DNA of 64,000 nucleotides from Fictibacillus phosphorivorans (GTDB lineage Bacteria; Bacillota; Bacilli; Bacillales; Fictibacillaceae): NCBI RefSeq assembly GCF_001619875.1, contig NZ_LRFC01000038.1, positions 682,001 to 746,000 of the forward strand. Reading direction: 5' to 3'. A program made the translations under genes and the position numbers. Numbering within the stretch: the stretch's first letter is position 1; every line of letters starts with the position of its first letter. This document shows positions 34,250-42,857 of this stretch, in pieces. The notes beneath the pieces were generated by a model. It was not told the DNA's origin, did no database searches, and saw only the letters and a program-made list of their open reading frames with translations.

Positions 34250-34472
34250 TTCTTGATTAGACCTATGTAGTTCATTCTACGGTGACGAGCAATATGGTGA
34301 AAGTAATCTCAAGGTTTTGGAGTAGCTAAACTAGTCCTTATAAACCCTGCATATCCGACTAGTGGTGTAACGGTTCTATTTCTTCCAAAAATCACTGGAC
34401 CATTTTCAGACTGGTTCTTTCAACTAGGATTACAAGCAGCTAGTCGATCAACGGCTGTAATCATGATTAATT
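34250..34472 (+). pseudogene. Decayed alpha/beta hydrolase related to the gene at 39913
   Basis: Stretches align to 40195-40480 of the intact hydrolase. TTCATTCTACGGTG corresponds to the GHSTGG region, GGTTTTGGAGTAGCTAAACT to the strand after it, and GATTACAAGCAGCTAGTCG to GLQAAS. An internal deletion of about 70 bp and several frameshifts break it. It is a remnant of a second copy or of a close homolog, now stranded between an island repeat and the ger operon. Confidence 0.7.
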
Positions 34473-35588
34473 CTAATTGATGATTCCGTTATCAACAATA
34501 GTTGTCTCTATGTCTACGTCAATAGGGATATTGGGATACATTCTATTCCAATTTATTGTATTCCACAATTGAGGGTACTTTGCCTTGATTCTTAACCCGA
34601 GACCTAATCCATCACAATTCGTTGCTTGGAGTTTATGAACAGTCCGACTTGCAATCTCTGTAAAACGCTCTTCAATATGTTGATCAAGGACTTTTAGTTT
34701 CTTCTTGTTATCTAAATGATCTTTAGGATATTCATTCACGCTTACTTGAACATTTAGCTTTATTTTTGCATGTATCTTATCATCTATTTTTTGTATGTTA
34801 AGATCTCGCTTAATATTTACGATGTTAAGGTTGATATAATTTTCGAGTCGAGCTTTTTCATGATTAGATACCTTTACTGTGAAGGTAGCATTATGAGACT
34901 TATGGTTATTCAGCAATAAGAACATCCGTGACTCATGAACGGTTAAAGTCCCTACCATCTTATCCTTATTGAACATTGCCATACCAACGATCTTTGCTCT
35001 TTTTTCTTTTGGTATAACCTTAAGATAAGGAAGTAAAAAATCCTCTCCTTCAGAAAACATAATGGTACAGATATTCTGTATGTTTTGATTTTTAATCAAT
35101 CCATCTTTAGCTGAACTTTTAAATAAGTTTGAAAAATACTCTATATTTATCGGAGTATCTTGTGGGATCATCTTTAGAGCTTCCTTGGCATTTCCGTCAA
35201 TTACAGCGACATTCGCACCTAAAGCTCCCTTATAGTCTCTGTAAAAGGAGTCTAGCGCAGAATACACCCCTTGCTTTGCCAAATCTATCCCAATAAGAGT
35301 TACCCTGTTTTTGGAGGAATCAAATTTTTCCGCTACCTTTCGTTCTATGTGTGCTTTTGCATTTTTTGTCGTATTCCCAACACCTGTAACCACTATGGGG
35401 CTTTGCGGCGTATCAATACCCTTGCTAGATGCCGGAAAGGTAACCGTTTGAGCTATCTTCTTTTTTTCAGTTAAATCAAGAGCAGTCCCTAATATAACCG
35501 TAGAATCTTTTAATAATCTTTGGTCCCAGCAGCCTGAATTGAGAATCAGTAACGAACAAATGATGAAAGAACCAGTTATTTTATGCAT
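34473..35588 (-). CDS. gerKC: Spore germination lipoprotein, Ger(x)C family
   Basis: 371 residues. Lipoprotein signal with lipobox LLILNSGCWDQR (Cys near 19), then a GerC body with VTFPASSKGIDTPQSPIVVT and GVYSALDSFYRDYKGALGAN. It is the C subunit of a GerA-type nutrient germinant receptor in the spore inner membrane. Third gene of the A-B-C operon, overlapping the B gene by 8 bp. Numbering as K-type is by family annotation habit; the germinant is unknown. Confidence 0.88.
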   Translation of the reverse strand: MHKITGSFIICSLLILNSGCWDQRLLKDSTVILGTALDLTEKKKIAQTVTFPASSKGIDTPQSPIVVTGVGNTTKNAKAHIERKVAEKFDSSKNRVTLIGIDLAKQGVYSALDSFYRDYKGALGANVAVIDGNAKEALKMIPQDTPINIEYFSNLFKSSAKDGLIKNQNIQNICTIMFSEGEDFLLPYLKVIPKEKRAKIVGMAMFNKDKMVGTLTVHESRMFLLLNNHKSHNATFTVKVSNHEKARLENYINLNIVNIKRDLNIQKIDDKIHAKIKLNVQVSVNEYPKDHLDNKKKLKVLDQHIEERFTEIASRTVHKLQATNCDGLGLGLRIKAKYPQLWNTINWNRMYPNIPIDVDIETTIVDNGIIN

Positions 35589-36681
35589 ATTTTATATCCT
35601 CTCTTTTCTTTAAGAACATTGTTAACATGAATAAAATAAAAGGTAATATCACAATAAAAACTAAGCTTAAAACAGAGGTTAGATTGGAAAGCTTGCTTAC
35701 CTCTATCTTTTGGTTATAGATATTAGAGAGAGTAAAACTGATCATACCCCCGAGATACACATACCATTTTCTGTAGAAGGAAATGTAAACACTCTTCAAC
35801 CCTCTAGACAATGAATAGAGATAGCTCATGAATGAAGTTGCGACCAAAACGATCCAAAATGAAGTGAAAAAGATGTCAGGCCGTTCAATAATTCTAAAAC
35901 TGAAGGATTTGATTAAATAAAGTACCGGTTGTGGAATAAGCGTCAGTTCATCCGGACTAAAAAATGCTAAACAAGCAAGGGTAATTAGGGTATAAAAGGA
36001 AGTAACAAAAAAATTGGCTAAGGTAAAGACCTTTAATTTAGTTCCATCCGTAGCATTAATATTCGGATAGACCACCATAAACAATTCAAATCCAATAAAG
36101 GGAAGTATGGCTTCTTTCACTCCTTTTAAAATTGGAGTGACTCCAGAAATTCCAATAGGCATCAAATAATAATGGTTTCCAAAACGAAAAGAGTAAAACA
36201 TTAGTACAATGAACATGAAGATAACCACAGATGCTAAAACATAAAACCTTGAAATAATTCGGATATTTTCTTTAGCGATATAGATCCCAATGAGCACCAT
36301 CAATAGTTTGATAACCCATTGTGGTGTTAAAGGAAGTAGCCAACTTTTTATAGCAAGGCTAAATAAAGAGAGAACCACACTAGCTACAAGAATAAAATAA
36401 GCCACATAGAACACTATCACTAACTTGCCCAAACGATTTCCTAGAACATGCTTAATGATTTCGAACACATTACGTTCGGGGAACCGTTTTAATAAAGCCC
36501 AGTTCATAAGGATAATCAACTGAACGATAAATCCTGCGATTAAAACAGAGATCCAGCTGTCAGTTTTAGCGGCTAAAAATACAAAGTAAGGCAAAGAGAT
36601 GACAGAGATCCCAATCTGAGACTGAATGACAAGAAAAAACGTCTGGAAAGAAGAAATCTGTATTTTTTTATTCTTCATCAT
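35581..36681 (-). CDS. gerKB: Spore germination permease, GerB family
   Basis: 366 residues, about ten membrane helices (IGISVISLPYFVFLAAKTDS near the start). GerB proteins are amino-acid-permease-like (APC fold) and bind the germinant. The start is ATG 36681 with GGGAG just upstream; a longer frame to 36771 would cover the end of gerKA. Overlaps gerKA by 14 bp and gerKC by 8 bp, so translation is coupled. Confidence 0.9.
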   Translation of the reverse strand: MMKNKKIQISSFQTFFLVIQSQIGISVISLPYFVFLAAKTDSWISVLIAGFIVQLIILMNWALLKRFPERNVFEIIKHVLGNRLGKLVIVFYVAYFILVASVVLSLFSLAIKSWLLPLTPQWVIKLLMVLIGIYIAKENIRIISRFYVLASVVIFMFIVLMFYSFRFGNHYYLMPIGISGVTPILKGVKEAILPFIGFELFMVVYPNINATDGTKLKVFTLANFFVTSFYTLITLACLAFFSPDELTLIPQPVLYLIKSFSFRIIERPDIFFTSFWIVLVATSFMSYLYSLSRGLKSVYISFYRKWYVYLGGMISFTLSNIYNQKIEVSKLSNLTSVLSLVFIVILPFILFMLTMFLKKREDIKYA

Positions 36682-38170
36682 CCCACTCCCTGTTCCGCCC
36701 TTGTTTTTGCATATTCTTCGCCCTTGTCTCCTGTGGACGTCTATTGAACATCCAGACTGGGAAACGAACAAAGGAATCTTTTAAATCTCTTATTGTTAAT
36801 GGAGCGAGTGTAGCAAAATAGGGTGTCCCGAAAGACTCTAATTTGCATAGGTGACCGATAATAAACATAAGTGAAAAGGCCATTCCTAAAAAACCCAAAG
36901 AGGCTGCTGAAACCATAAGAGGAAACGTAAGTAATCGGATGGATGTACTCATCTCATAGGACGGGACCGTGAATGAGGAAACGGCCGTAATTGCTATAAT
37001 GATGACCATCATATTGGAGATAAGCCCAGCATTGATCACGGCATCTCCTATGATCAACCCGCCAACGATCCCAATCGTAGAGCCAATAGGAGTTGGTAAA
37101 CGGACTCCTGCTTCACGGATTAATTCAATGGTAAACGCCATTATCATTGCTTCGATCAATGGCGGAAACGGAACGCTCTCTACAGAGTGCTTGACGAGAA
37201 CAACTATTTCATTTGGAATAACCTCAAAATGAAAAGCAACTATCGCGATGTACAAAGCAGGAAAGGTTAGTGCGACAATAAAACTGACGAATCGTATCAA
37301 CCTGAAGAAACTTCCTGCATATACCCGGCTATTATAATCGTCAGGAGATTGAAAGAAGGAAAAAAGCGTAACGGGTGCAATGACCACGTCAGAACTTCCA
37401 TCTGTAAATATAGCGATTTTTCCATCCATTAGATGCGCCATCACTCGATCCGGACGTTCAGAATAAAGAGTTTGTGGAAAAGGCGAAAAAGGTTCGTCTT
37501 CGATGAATTCTTCAAGATATCCAGGGCTAAAGAGCATATCAGACGAGATGCTCTGCATCCTCTCTTTTAAACAGGAAAGAACCTGTTCATTTGCCAGACC
37601 CTTCATGTAAACGACAGCTGTCCTAGTGTTGGATTCTGTTCCAATCTCCATATATTCAATTGTTAATTGACGGTTGGCTAATCTTGTTCTAATCAAATTT
37701 AGATTTGTATCCAAATTTTCGACAAAGCCCGAATGTGAGCCGCGGACTACTTTTTCATTGGAAGGTTCATCAGGAGATCGAGAGTTAATTTTACTGGCAT
37801 TAAAAATGAATGCATTTTCATTGTCTTCCATAAATAATAGGCAGTACCCTCGTAGCATTTGATCGATTGAATAATCCAGATCATTCGAAGATTCTAATCT
37901 AGTTGAGGTAATCAATTTATCTATAGTCGTATTATTGCCAGTAAGTTTGGAAATAGGGACAAGGACGTTAGTCTGAATCTTTTCTAGGTCACAAACCGTC
38001 TCTAAATAAACGAGCAATCCTTCTTGTTTTATGAATTGAAATGATCGTGTCTTAAGATCACTACTCTGGTTAAAACTCTTTTGTATGTATATCATGTTAT
38101 CGCTTAGAGATTTACTTACATTTTTGGTCTGTATTTGATCTGTTTGTTTTATTCTCCATCTACCGAACAT
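36668..38170 (-). CDS. gerKA: Spore germination protein, GerA family
   Basis: 500 residues from ATG 38170, chosen because AAAGGAGG lies just upstream; a longer ORF to 38194 has no such site. The N-terminal half is cytoplasmic (LDYSIDQMLRGYCLLFMEDN). Then come the family motifs RPDRVMAHLMDGKIAIFTDG and PFPPLIEAMIMAFTIELIRE, and five or so membrane helices. A subunits form the ion-channel part of germinant receptors. A sigma-G promoter lies upstream. Confidence 0.93.
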   Translation of the reverse strand: MFGRWRIKQTDQIQTKNVSKSLSDNMIYIQKSFNQSSDLKTRSFQFIKQEGLLVYLETVCDLEKIQTNVLVPISKLTGNNTTIDKLITSTRLESSNDLDYSIDQMLRGYCLLFMEDNENAFIFNASKINSRSPDEPSNEKVVRGSHSGFVENLDTNLNLIRTRLANRQLTIEYMEIGTESNTRTAVVYMKGLANEQVLSCLKERMQSISSDMLFSPGYLEEFIEDEPFSPFPQTLYSERPDRVMAHLMDGKIAIFTDGSSDVVIAPVTLFSFFQSPDDYNSRVYAGSFFRLIRFVSFIVALTFPALYIAIVAFHFEVIPNEIVVLVKHSVESVPFPPLIEAMIMAFTIELIREAGVRLPTPIGSTIGIVGGLIIGDAVINAGLISNMMVIIIAITAVSSFTVPSYEMSTSIRLLTFPLMVSAASLGFLGMAFSLMFIIGHLCKLESFGTPYFATLAPLTIRDLKDSFVRFPVWMFNRRPQETRAKNMQKQGRNREWDDEE

Positions 38171-38204
38171 AGGGAACCTCCTTTCAAGATTCATTCAATG
38201 TTCT

Positions 38205-38233
38205 TAGTATGAGTGAGGGCAAAGAAATCATAC
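38205..38233 (-). promoter_or_regulatory. Sigma-G promoter of the ger operon
   Basis: On the minus strand GTATG (38229-38233) and CATACTA (38205-38211) are 17 bp apart. Both match the sigma-G consensus (GHATR, CATWHTA) without mismatch. Expression in the forespore is expected for germinant receptors. Confidence 0.75.
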
Positions 38234-38417
38234 ATTTGTAGTTTTGAAATTTAGTTTAATCAATTATATTAAAAGATTGTTCATTAAAATAAAGTTTGAT
38301 ATTGATACTTTTTGTAAGCAAGCATTATCCTTATAGGATTATTAGTCCTAGCGTTAATATTTTTTATTCAAATTGTCTTTGTTTTTCTATGGAAAAATGG
38401 AAACCCTTATCCCCCAT

Positions 38418-38474
38418 TGATTATTCAACTATCGGGTGCATTTCTTCAAAAAGGGAAATGCACTTTTTTATTGA
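38418..38474 (+). repeat. Island repeat, full copy
   Basis: TTCAACTATCGGGTGCATTT, loop CTTCAAAAAGG, then GAAATGCACTTTTTTATTG. It stays in + orientation although the ger operon beside it is on the minus strand. Confidence 0.9.
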
Positions 38475-38555
38475 TGATAATATTTTGCTAGCTAATTATA
38501 AAATTTCCAATTAATGTTATAATTAATTATTACTTACGTTTAGGAGGATATTTTT

Positions 38556-38699
38556 ATGGAAACAGCGGGAACTTGGCTTCCACTTATGGGGCTTTTTTCT
38601 TTTATTCTACCATTAGGTTTGGTTGTCTTTGTTGTTGTGATGTTATATCAAATGAATCAATCTTTAAAAAGAATAGCTGACAAATTAGATGAAAAGTAA
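38556..38699 (+). CDS. Small single-helix membrane protein (47 aa)
   Basis: METAGTWLPLMGLFSFILPL begins a product with one long membrane helix and a short charged tail ending KRIADKLDEK. TAGGAGG lies before the ATG. It sits alone between two island repeats. Function unknown; layout resembles DUF4083-type small proteins but homology is not claimed. Confidence 0.65.
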   Translation: METAGTWLPLMGLFSFILPLGLVVFVVVMLYQMNQSLKRIADKLDEK

Positions 38700-38756
38700 T
38701 TAAAATTGTTAGAAAGACATTATTTTTCTTATAAACGACGTGTGCATTTTCATTAA

Positions 38757-38812
38757 TAATCTATTCGATAATCGGGTGCGTTGGTCAAAGAAGGAATAAC
38801 GTCTTTTTATGG
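38757..38812 (+). repeat. Island repeat, diverged copy
   Basis: TTCGATAATCGGGTGCGTTG, then AAGAAGGAATAACGTC and TTTTTATGG. Stem changed on both sides (GACGTTATT-like pairing is retained in part). Confidence 0.7.
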
Positions 38813-38872
38813 AACTTTTTGAACAAACACATTGTTGCCTTTTTGAACCATTATGTAAGTGCAACAAAAATA

Positions 38873-39301
38873 TTATCTAAGTATATGTTTCCAATTAGGA
38901 GGAAGCTCATAGGTACTTAAATGCTCAAATTTATTAAGTTTGATTAAGCTCGGTATTGTAGGTGCAATTTCAAATACTAATCGATCTTTACCTACTGCAA
39001 TATGGGGTCCCACTGTAGGTTCAACTTCAAGTGTATATATAAAGTGAAATGATCGGAATTGACCTATTCTCTGAACTTTTGTCACTTTAATATCATATGG
39101 ATAAACGGTAGGGTTTGTTGTTAGTATACGCGAGTAATATTTCTTAATTAATTCATCTATAGGCAATAAAAGCATTATTGTATCTTGATATTGTAGCTCT
39201 CTGGAATCTTGGCTGGTATCAATGAATTCTGCTTTGGAAGGCGATTGAAACAATACAATTAACACAAGAAATGAAGAAATAACAGTTACCTTTTTTATCA
39301 T
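38873..39301 (-). CDS. DUF3888-type secreted protein (142 aa)
   Basis: Start ATG 39301 (MIKKVTVISSFLVLIVLFQS) with GTGGAG upstream; the longer frame to 39349 has none. Signal peptide about 1-24, then LQYQDTIMLLLPIDELIKKY and a C-terminal GP.I......LVFEI pattern, as in the Bacillus DUF3888 family. Likely outside the membrane; function unknown. It lies between two + oriented island repeats with the 51-residue gene on the other strand. Confidence 0.7.
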   Translation of the reverse strand: MIKKVTVISSFLVLIVLFQSPSKAEFIDTSQDSRELQYQDTIMLLLPIDELIKKYYSRILTTNPTVYPYDIKVTKVQRIGQFRSFHFIYTLEVEPTVGPHIAVGKDRLVFEIAPTIPSLIKLNKFEHLSTYELPPNWKHILR

Positions 39302-39414
39302 TTTTAACTCCACTTGTGAGACTTTTAAAGTTAGTTTTCCGATTTGCAACTGAATAATACAAGTTGTTGCAAATTACTTATCTTTTAAAAGAATTAAATT
39401 GAGGATGGGGATTT

Positions 39415-39570
39415 ATGAAGGGTTTACTATTAGCAATTTCAGGTGCTATTGTTAGTTGGTTGCTTTGGGGGTTATTTACAAAAGATTTTGAAACAGATTC
39501 CGTTATTTTGCTCATAATTGGCATTTTTATAGGACATAGTATTGGAAAAAAGGAAAGCTCATCTACATAG
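39415..39570 (+). CDS. Small two-helix membrane protein (51 aa)
   Basis: MKGLLLAISGAIVSWLLWGL and SVILLIIGIFIGHSIG are the two helices; ends KKESSST. A GAGGATGGGG site precedes the ATG. Divergent from the DUF3888 gene with about 110 bp between. Function unknown. Confidence 0.6.
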   Translation: MKGLLLAISGAIVSWLLWGLFTKDFETDSVILLIIGIFIGHSIGKKESSST

Positions 39571-39583
39571 AGAAGTAAATTTT

Positions 39584-39650
39584 CTTGTTCAACTATCGGG
39601 TGCGTTAGTTGAAGATCGCAGAGCTATTAACGTAGCTCTTTTTTTATTGA
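39584..39650 (+). repeat. Island repeat, variant with perfect terminator stem
   Basis: GTTCAACTATCGGGTGCGTT, then AGAGCTATTAACGTAGCTCT followed by seven T. The inner hairpin differs from other copies yet keeps the same outer end, so arms and inner stem can vary separately. Confidence 0.85.
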
Positions 39651-39912
39651 AATACTGGAGCAGGTTCAGTTGAACATTTATAAGGCATGGTAACCATAAA
39701 AAATGCGTATAAATTGAATCGTATCAATAAATTCTTATTCAGAAGTAAAATTTAGATAAAATTGTGAGGATTACACTTAAACTACATGTAGGATAGTTCG
39801 TTAACCCCCGTCCTTTTCGTTTCTCTGACCAACAACTGGAATAGGTACTCATCTATGTTACCCAAAATGAATATCTTATTGTTGAAACCATATTAACTAG
39901 GGGGGAATCTTC

Positions 39913-40692
39913 ATGGGATACTTTGTTACCGTAGAGCCAGGTGTGAATTTATATGTAGAAGATATTAACCCGGGGGGAAATAAGACCATTGTGTTTTTAC
40001 ATGGTTGGCCGTTAAATCATAATCAGTTTGAATATCAGTTTAATATTCTTCCTGCTATGGGTTACCGCTGTATTGGTATAGACTGGAGGGGCTTTGGTAA
40101 TTCGGATAAGCCAATGAGTGGCTATACTTATAACAGACTTGCAGATGATATCCGCACATTAGTTGGTACACTTCAATTAAACAACTTTACTCTCGTAGGT
40201 CACTCTACCGGTGGGGCTATCGCAATTCGATATATGTCTCGTTACAACGGTTTTGGGGTATCAAAGCTTGTTCTTATTGATGCAGCTGCTCCAACTGGAT
40301 TTACCGTAGAAACTGCTAATAACTTTCTTAAAGAAACTTTAAATGACCGCCCTAAAATGATGCAGGACGTAACAGATGGCTTTTTCTTTCAGTATATAAC
40401 TAAACCATTCTCGGACTGGTTTTTGCAAATGGGATTACAAGCAGCTAGTTGGTCGACAGCTGCTATTATAATTACGTTAAGAGATGAGAAGTTGCATGCG
40501 GATCTTCCAAAAATTAATGTTCCTACTTTAATCATTCACGGCATTCATGACAAAGTTATTCCATTTGTACAAGCTCAGGACCTAAATGAAAAAATAAGAA
40601 ATTCACAGCTTGTTCCATTTCAATATAGTGGTCATGGCCCATTCTGGGAAGAACGTGACAAGTTTAACCAACTATTGACACAATTTATTTAG
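39913..40692 (+). CDS. Alpha/beta hydrolase (haloperoxidase/esterase type)
   Basis: 259 residues. Nucleophile Ser98 in VGHSTGGA, oxyanion HGWPL near 30, acid Asp in IIHGIHDKVIPF near 216 and His in YSGHGPFWEE near 240. All catalytic parts are present, so it should be active on an unknown ester or similar substrate. AGGGGGG before the ATG. It sits alone between two island repeats, and a decayed relative is at 34250-34472. Confidence 0.9.
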   Translation: MGYFVTVEPGVNLYVEDINPGGNKTIVFLHGWPLNHNQFEYQFNILPAMGYRCIGIDWRGFGNSDKPMSGYTYNRLADDIRTLVGTLQLNNFTLVGHSTGGAIAIRYMSRYNGFGVSKLVLIDAAAPTGFTVETANNFLKETLNDRPKMMQDVTDGFFFQYITKPFSDWFLQMGLQAASWSTAAIIITLRDEKLHADLPKINVPTLIIHGIHDKVIPFVQAQDLNEKIRNSQLVPFQYSGHGPFWEERDKFNQLLTQFI

Positions 40693-40742
40693 TTAAAACT
40701 TTGATCTAAATTCAAATACACGGAGAACGATAGCACAATAAT

Positions 40743-40790
40743 CAGGCAATCGGGTGCATTTCTTCAAGAAGGGGAAGTGCTCTTTTTTAA
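40743..40790 (+). repeat. Island repeat, full copy
   Basis: AGGCAATCGGGTGCATTTC, loop TTCAAGAAGG, GGAAGTGCTCTTTTTT. Confidence 0.85.
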
Positions 40791-40798
40791 CAAAGGGG

Positions 40799-40984
40799 TT
40801 GATCAAAATAAAAACACTATTACAAAGTCTTATTATATTCACTGGTTTATATTGTTTAATACATATAATATTTGGCTTAAGATTTAACTCCTCCATTAAC
40901 TTGGCTACTAATATTATTCAAGCTTTGTTTTTCGGATTTTCTTTTTTATACGTAAGTTTATATTGGAAAGAAGCTAAAAAGTAA
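40799..40984 (+). CDS. Small two-helix membrane protein (61 aa)
   Basis: Two membrane helices (LIIFTGLYCLIHIIFGL and IIQALFFGFSFLYVSLYW) and a basic end. The TTG at 40799 directly abuts AAAGGGG, so the true start may be a few codons later; the frame extended upstream only translates the island repeat. Function unknown. Confidence 0.5.
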   Translation: MIKIKTLLQSLIIFTGLYCLIHIIFGLRFNSSINLATNIIQALFFGFSFLYVSLYWKEAKK

Positions 40985-41043
40985 ATTGTGTATTATCAAA
41001 TTAAAAAGCTAATAGTTAATCGAAAGGGTTTGGTGTCTAACCA

Positions 41044-41682
41044 ATGTTATTCAAAAGTTACATGCATAAAAAATTCCCCAACTTAGAACTCAGGCAGCCT
41101 TTGTACTACAGTTGGAAGAATGCCATTAGGTTTGAGTTAGGGATTGAAGAGTTACGAGATTATGAAGCCGATAGTCTATATCTTACCGAAGTTTATAAAC
41201 GTGCAATAACCCTTTTTGATTCTGTAAATCAATGTAATGATGAGATTTTCGTGGTAGCAAATATAAGTGATTACGGATATGGTATTACATCTAGGCATAA
41301 ATTAAATGTATTTCTTAAGTATATCAAGCAAAAAGATGTCCTAAATAAATTGAATCATACAATAATACCTTATGTTTATCCCGAAGATGATGATGAGGGA
41401 GATTGTAAAACACATCGATTTATACTTAAATGTAAAGTCTCTGATATTAAATACCTTTCAATGATAAAAGCGATATGTAATCAAGATATGGGAGTTAAGC
41501 CAAGTATTAATCATGAAATTTTCTTTATAAACATAAAAAAAGAAACGATTTTCATTATTTATGATGATAGAGGTTGTGACATTTTAGCTAGTTCACGAGA
41601 ATCACTATACAACATTTACAAAGAATATAATGGCTGGATCTTAGATTATGATCGTAAGGAAATTGATAGCATTTTCAGTTGA
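41044..41682 (+). CDS. DUF3885-domain protein
   Basis: 212 residues. The C-terminal segment (IIYDDRGCDILASSRESLYN) and middle (SDYGYGITSRHKLNVFLKYI) match DUF3885, a family found in Bacillus accessory regions and often next to toxin or immunity genes. No membrane segment. ATG 41044 has only a weak upstream site. An island repeat closes it. Confidence 0.75.
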   Translation: MLFKSYMHKKFPNLELRQPLYYSWKNAIRFELGIEELRDYEADSLYLTEVYKRAITLFDSVNQCNDEIFVVANISDYGYGITSRHKLNVFLKYIKQKDVLNKLNHTIIPYVYPEDDDEGDCKTHRFILKCKVSDIKYLSMIKAICNQDMGVKPSINHEIFFINIKKETIFIIYDDRGCDILASSRESLYNIYKEYNGWILDYDRKEIDSIFS

Positions 41683-41686
41683 TACA

Positions 41687-41744
41687 CTGTTTAACAATCG
41701 GGTGCATTCCTTAAGAAGGAGAAGTGCACTTTAATATTGAACTA
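41687..41744 (+). repeat. Island repeat, full copy
   Basis: GTTTAACAATCGGGTGCATT, loop CCTTAAGAAGG, AGAAGTGCACTTTAATATTG. Confidence 0.9.
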
Positions 41745-41793
41745 TATGAAAGATTATTGAAGAGGTTACAATAAAGAAGGAGTAGCGATTACA

Positions 41794-42432
41794 ATGACAT
41801 TTAATCTTCTTTCTTCCATCATTCTTATTTCATCCTTAACTTACCTTTTTGCAATTAAATATAATAATCAAACTCTTATATATATTCTTAAACCCGGGAC
41901 AATGCTCATGATCATTCTTATGGCACTAACTAGTACACCCTCGTCCTACGCCTGGTGGATTATCATCGGTTTGTTTTTGTCATTAATAGGTGACATATTT
42001 TTAATGGTCCCTAACGATCGATTCCTCCATGGCCTTGTATCTTTCCTTGTAGCTCATATTTGTTACATTATAGCCTGCCTACAAATGCAACCTCAGCAGG
42101 TGGAAGTGAATGTATTTCTTACAGTTTGTTTACTAACAGTAGCAGTTTTATTTTTTATTCTATTAGTAAAAGGAAAACGATTTAAAAGGGGATATCCTCT
42201 AAAAGTTGCGGTGTTTATTTACATAGTATGTATTACTAGTATGGTATGGGTTTCTATTTTGACAGAAAATCCATTTATAATAATGGCTGCTTCTCTTTTT
42301 TATTTTTCAGATGCAACACTTGCTTGGGATCGATTCATTAAACCTCTAAAGTATAGACACTATTTAGTGATGTCTACCTATTTTCTTGCACAATATTTAT
42401 TTTCTTTATCCATTCATAAGGTAGTTTTATAA
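41794..42432 (+). CDS. Lysoplasmalogenase-like YhhN-family membrane protein
   Basis: 212 residues and about seven or eight membrane helices. Family motifs are KPGTMLMIILMA, the double-acid segment LSLIGDIFLMVPNDRFLHGL, and FYFSDATLAWDRF near the end. The YhhN/TMEM86 family cleaves the vinyl-ether bond of lysoplasmalogens; the substrate in this organism is uncertain. AAGGAG precedes the ATG. Single gene between two island repeats. Confidence 0.85.
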   Translation: MTFNLLSSIILISSLTYLFAIKYNNQTLIYILKPGTMLMIILMALTSTPSSYAWWIIIGLFLSLIGDIFLMVPNDRFLHGLVSFLVAHICYIIACLQMQPQQVEVNVFLTVCLLTVAVLFFILLVKGKRFKRGYPLKVAVFIYIVCITSMVWVSILTENPFIIMAASLFYFSDATLAWDRFIKPLKYRHYLVMSTYFLAQYLFSLSIHKVVL

Positions 42433-42455
42433 AGACATAAAGTTATTTATTAATA

Positions 42456-42508
42456 GTCAAAAAACGGTTGCATTTCTCCAAGAAGGAGAAGTGCACTTGT
42501 TTTTATTA
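42456..42508 (+). repeat. Island repeat, full copy
   Basis: AAAAAACGGTTGCATTTCTC, loop CAAGAAGG, AGAAGTGCACTTGTTTTTAT. Confidence 0.8.
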
Positions 42509-42817
42509 AAGTTTATTAAAGTAAAGGGCAAGAATGTTTTGAGATATGAATTTAATCCAGAGGTAAAGTTATTACTAGTGAACCATTCGGATGAAAAAGT
42601 AAAGATGGTTTATATGGAGGATTCTTGGTTAATGTCCAAAATTGGGCTTAGACCACCTTATTATTGCTATCCAAGTTACGAACTTAATTATCCAATAATC
42701 TTAATAGGCAAAAAGACTTCTATACACAGTATGGAAGTCTCTTTGAAACCTAAAACAAATTCAACAAAAGGGTGCATTTCATTAAGAAGGAAATGTACTT
42801 TTTCTATTGAACTATAA
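42491..42817 (+). pseudogene. Doubtful ORF bracketed by island repeats
   Basis: This open frame begins and ends inside island repeats. Only the middle (YEFNPEVKLLLVNHSDEKVK and MVYMEDSWLMSKIGLRPPYY) looks like protein. No ATG with a ribosome binding site opens it, and a terminator-like hairpin lies at 42712-42745 inside the frame. Most likely a decayed cassette gene, although a short protein from an alternative start is possible. Confidence 0.35.
42712..42745 (+). terminator. Hairpin, probable terminator
   Basis: AGACTTCTATAC pairs with GTATGGAAGTCT around ACA, followed by CTTT. Confidence 0.6.
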
Positions 42818-42825
42818 GAAAGACA
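42758..42825 (+). repeat. Island repeat, full copy
   Basis: ATTCAACAAAAGGGTGCATT, loop CATTAAGAAGG, AAATGTACTTTTTCTATTG, then AACTATAAG. Confidence 0.85.
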
Positions 42826-42857
42826 TATAAGTAAATAGTTAATACGGATAAATTAAA

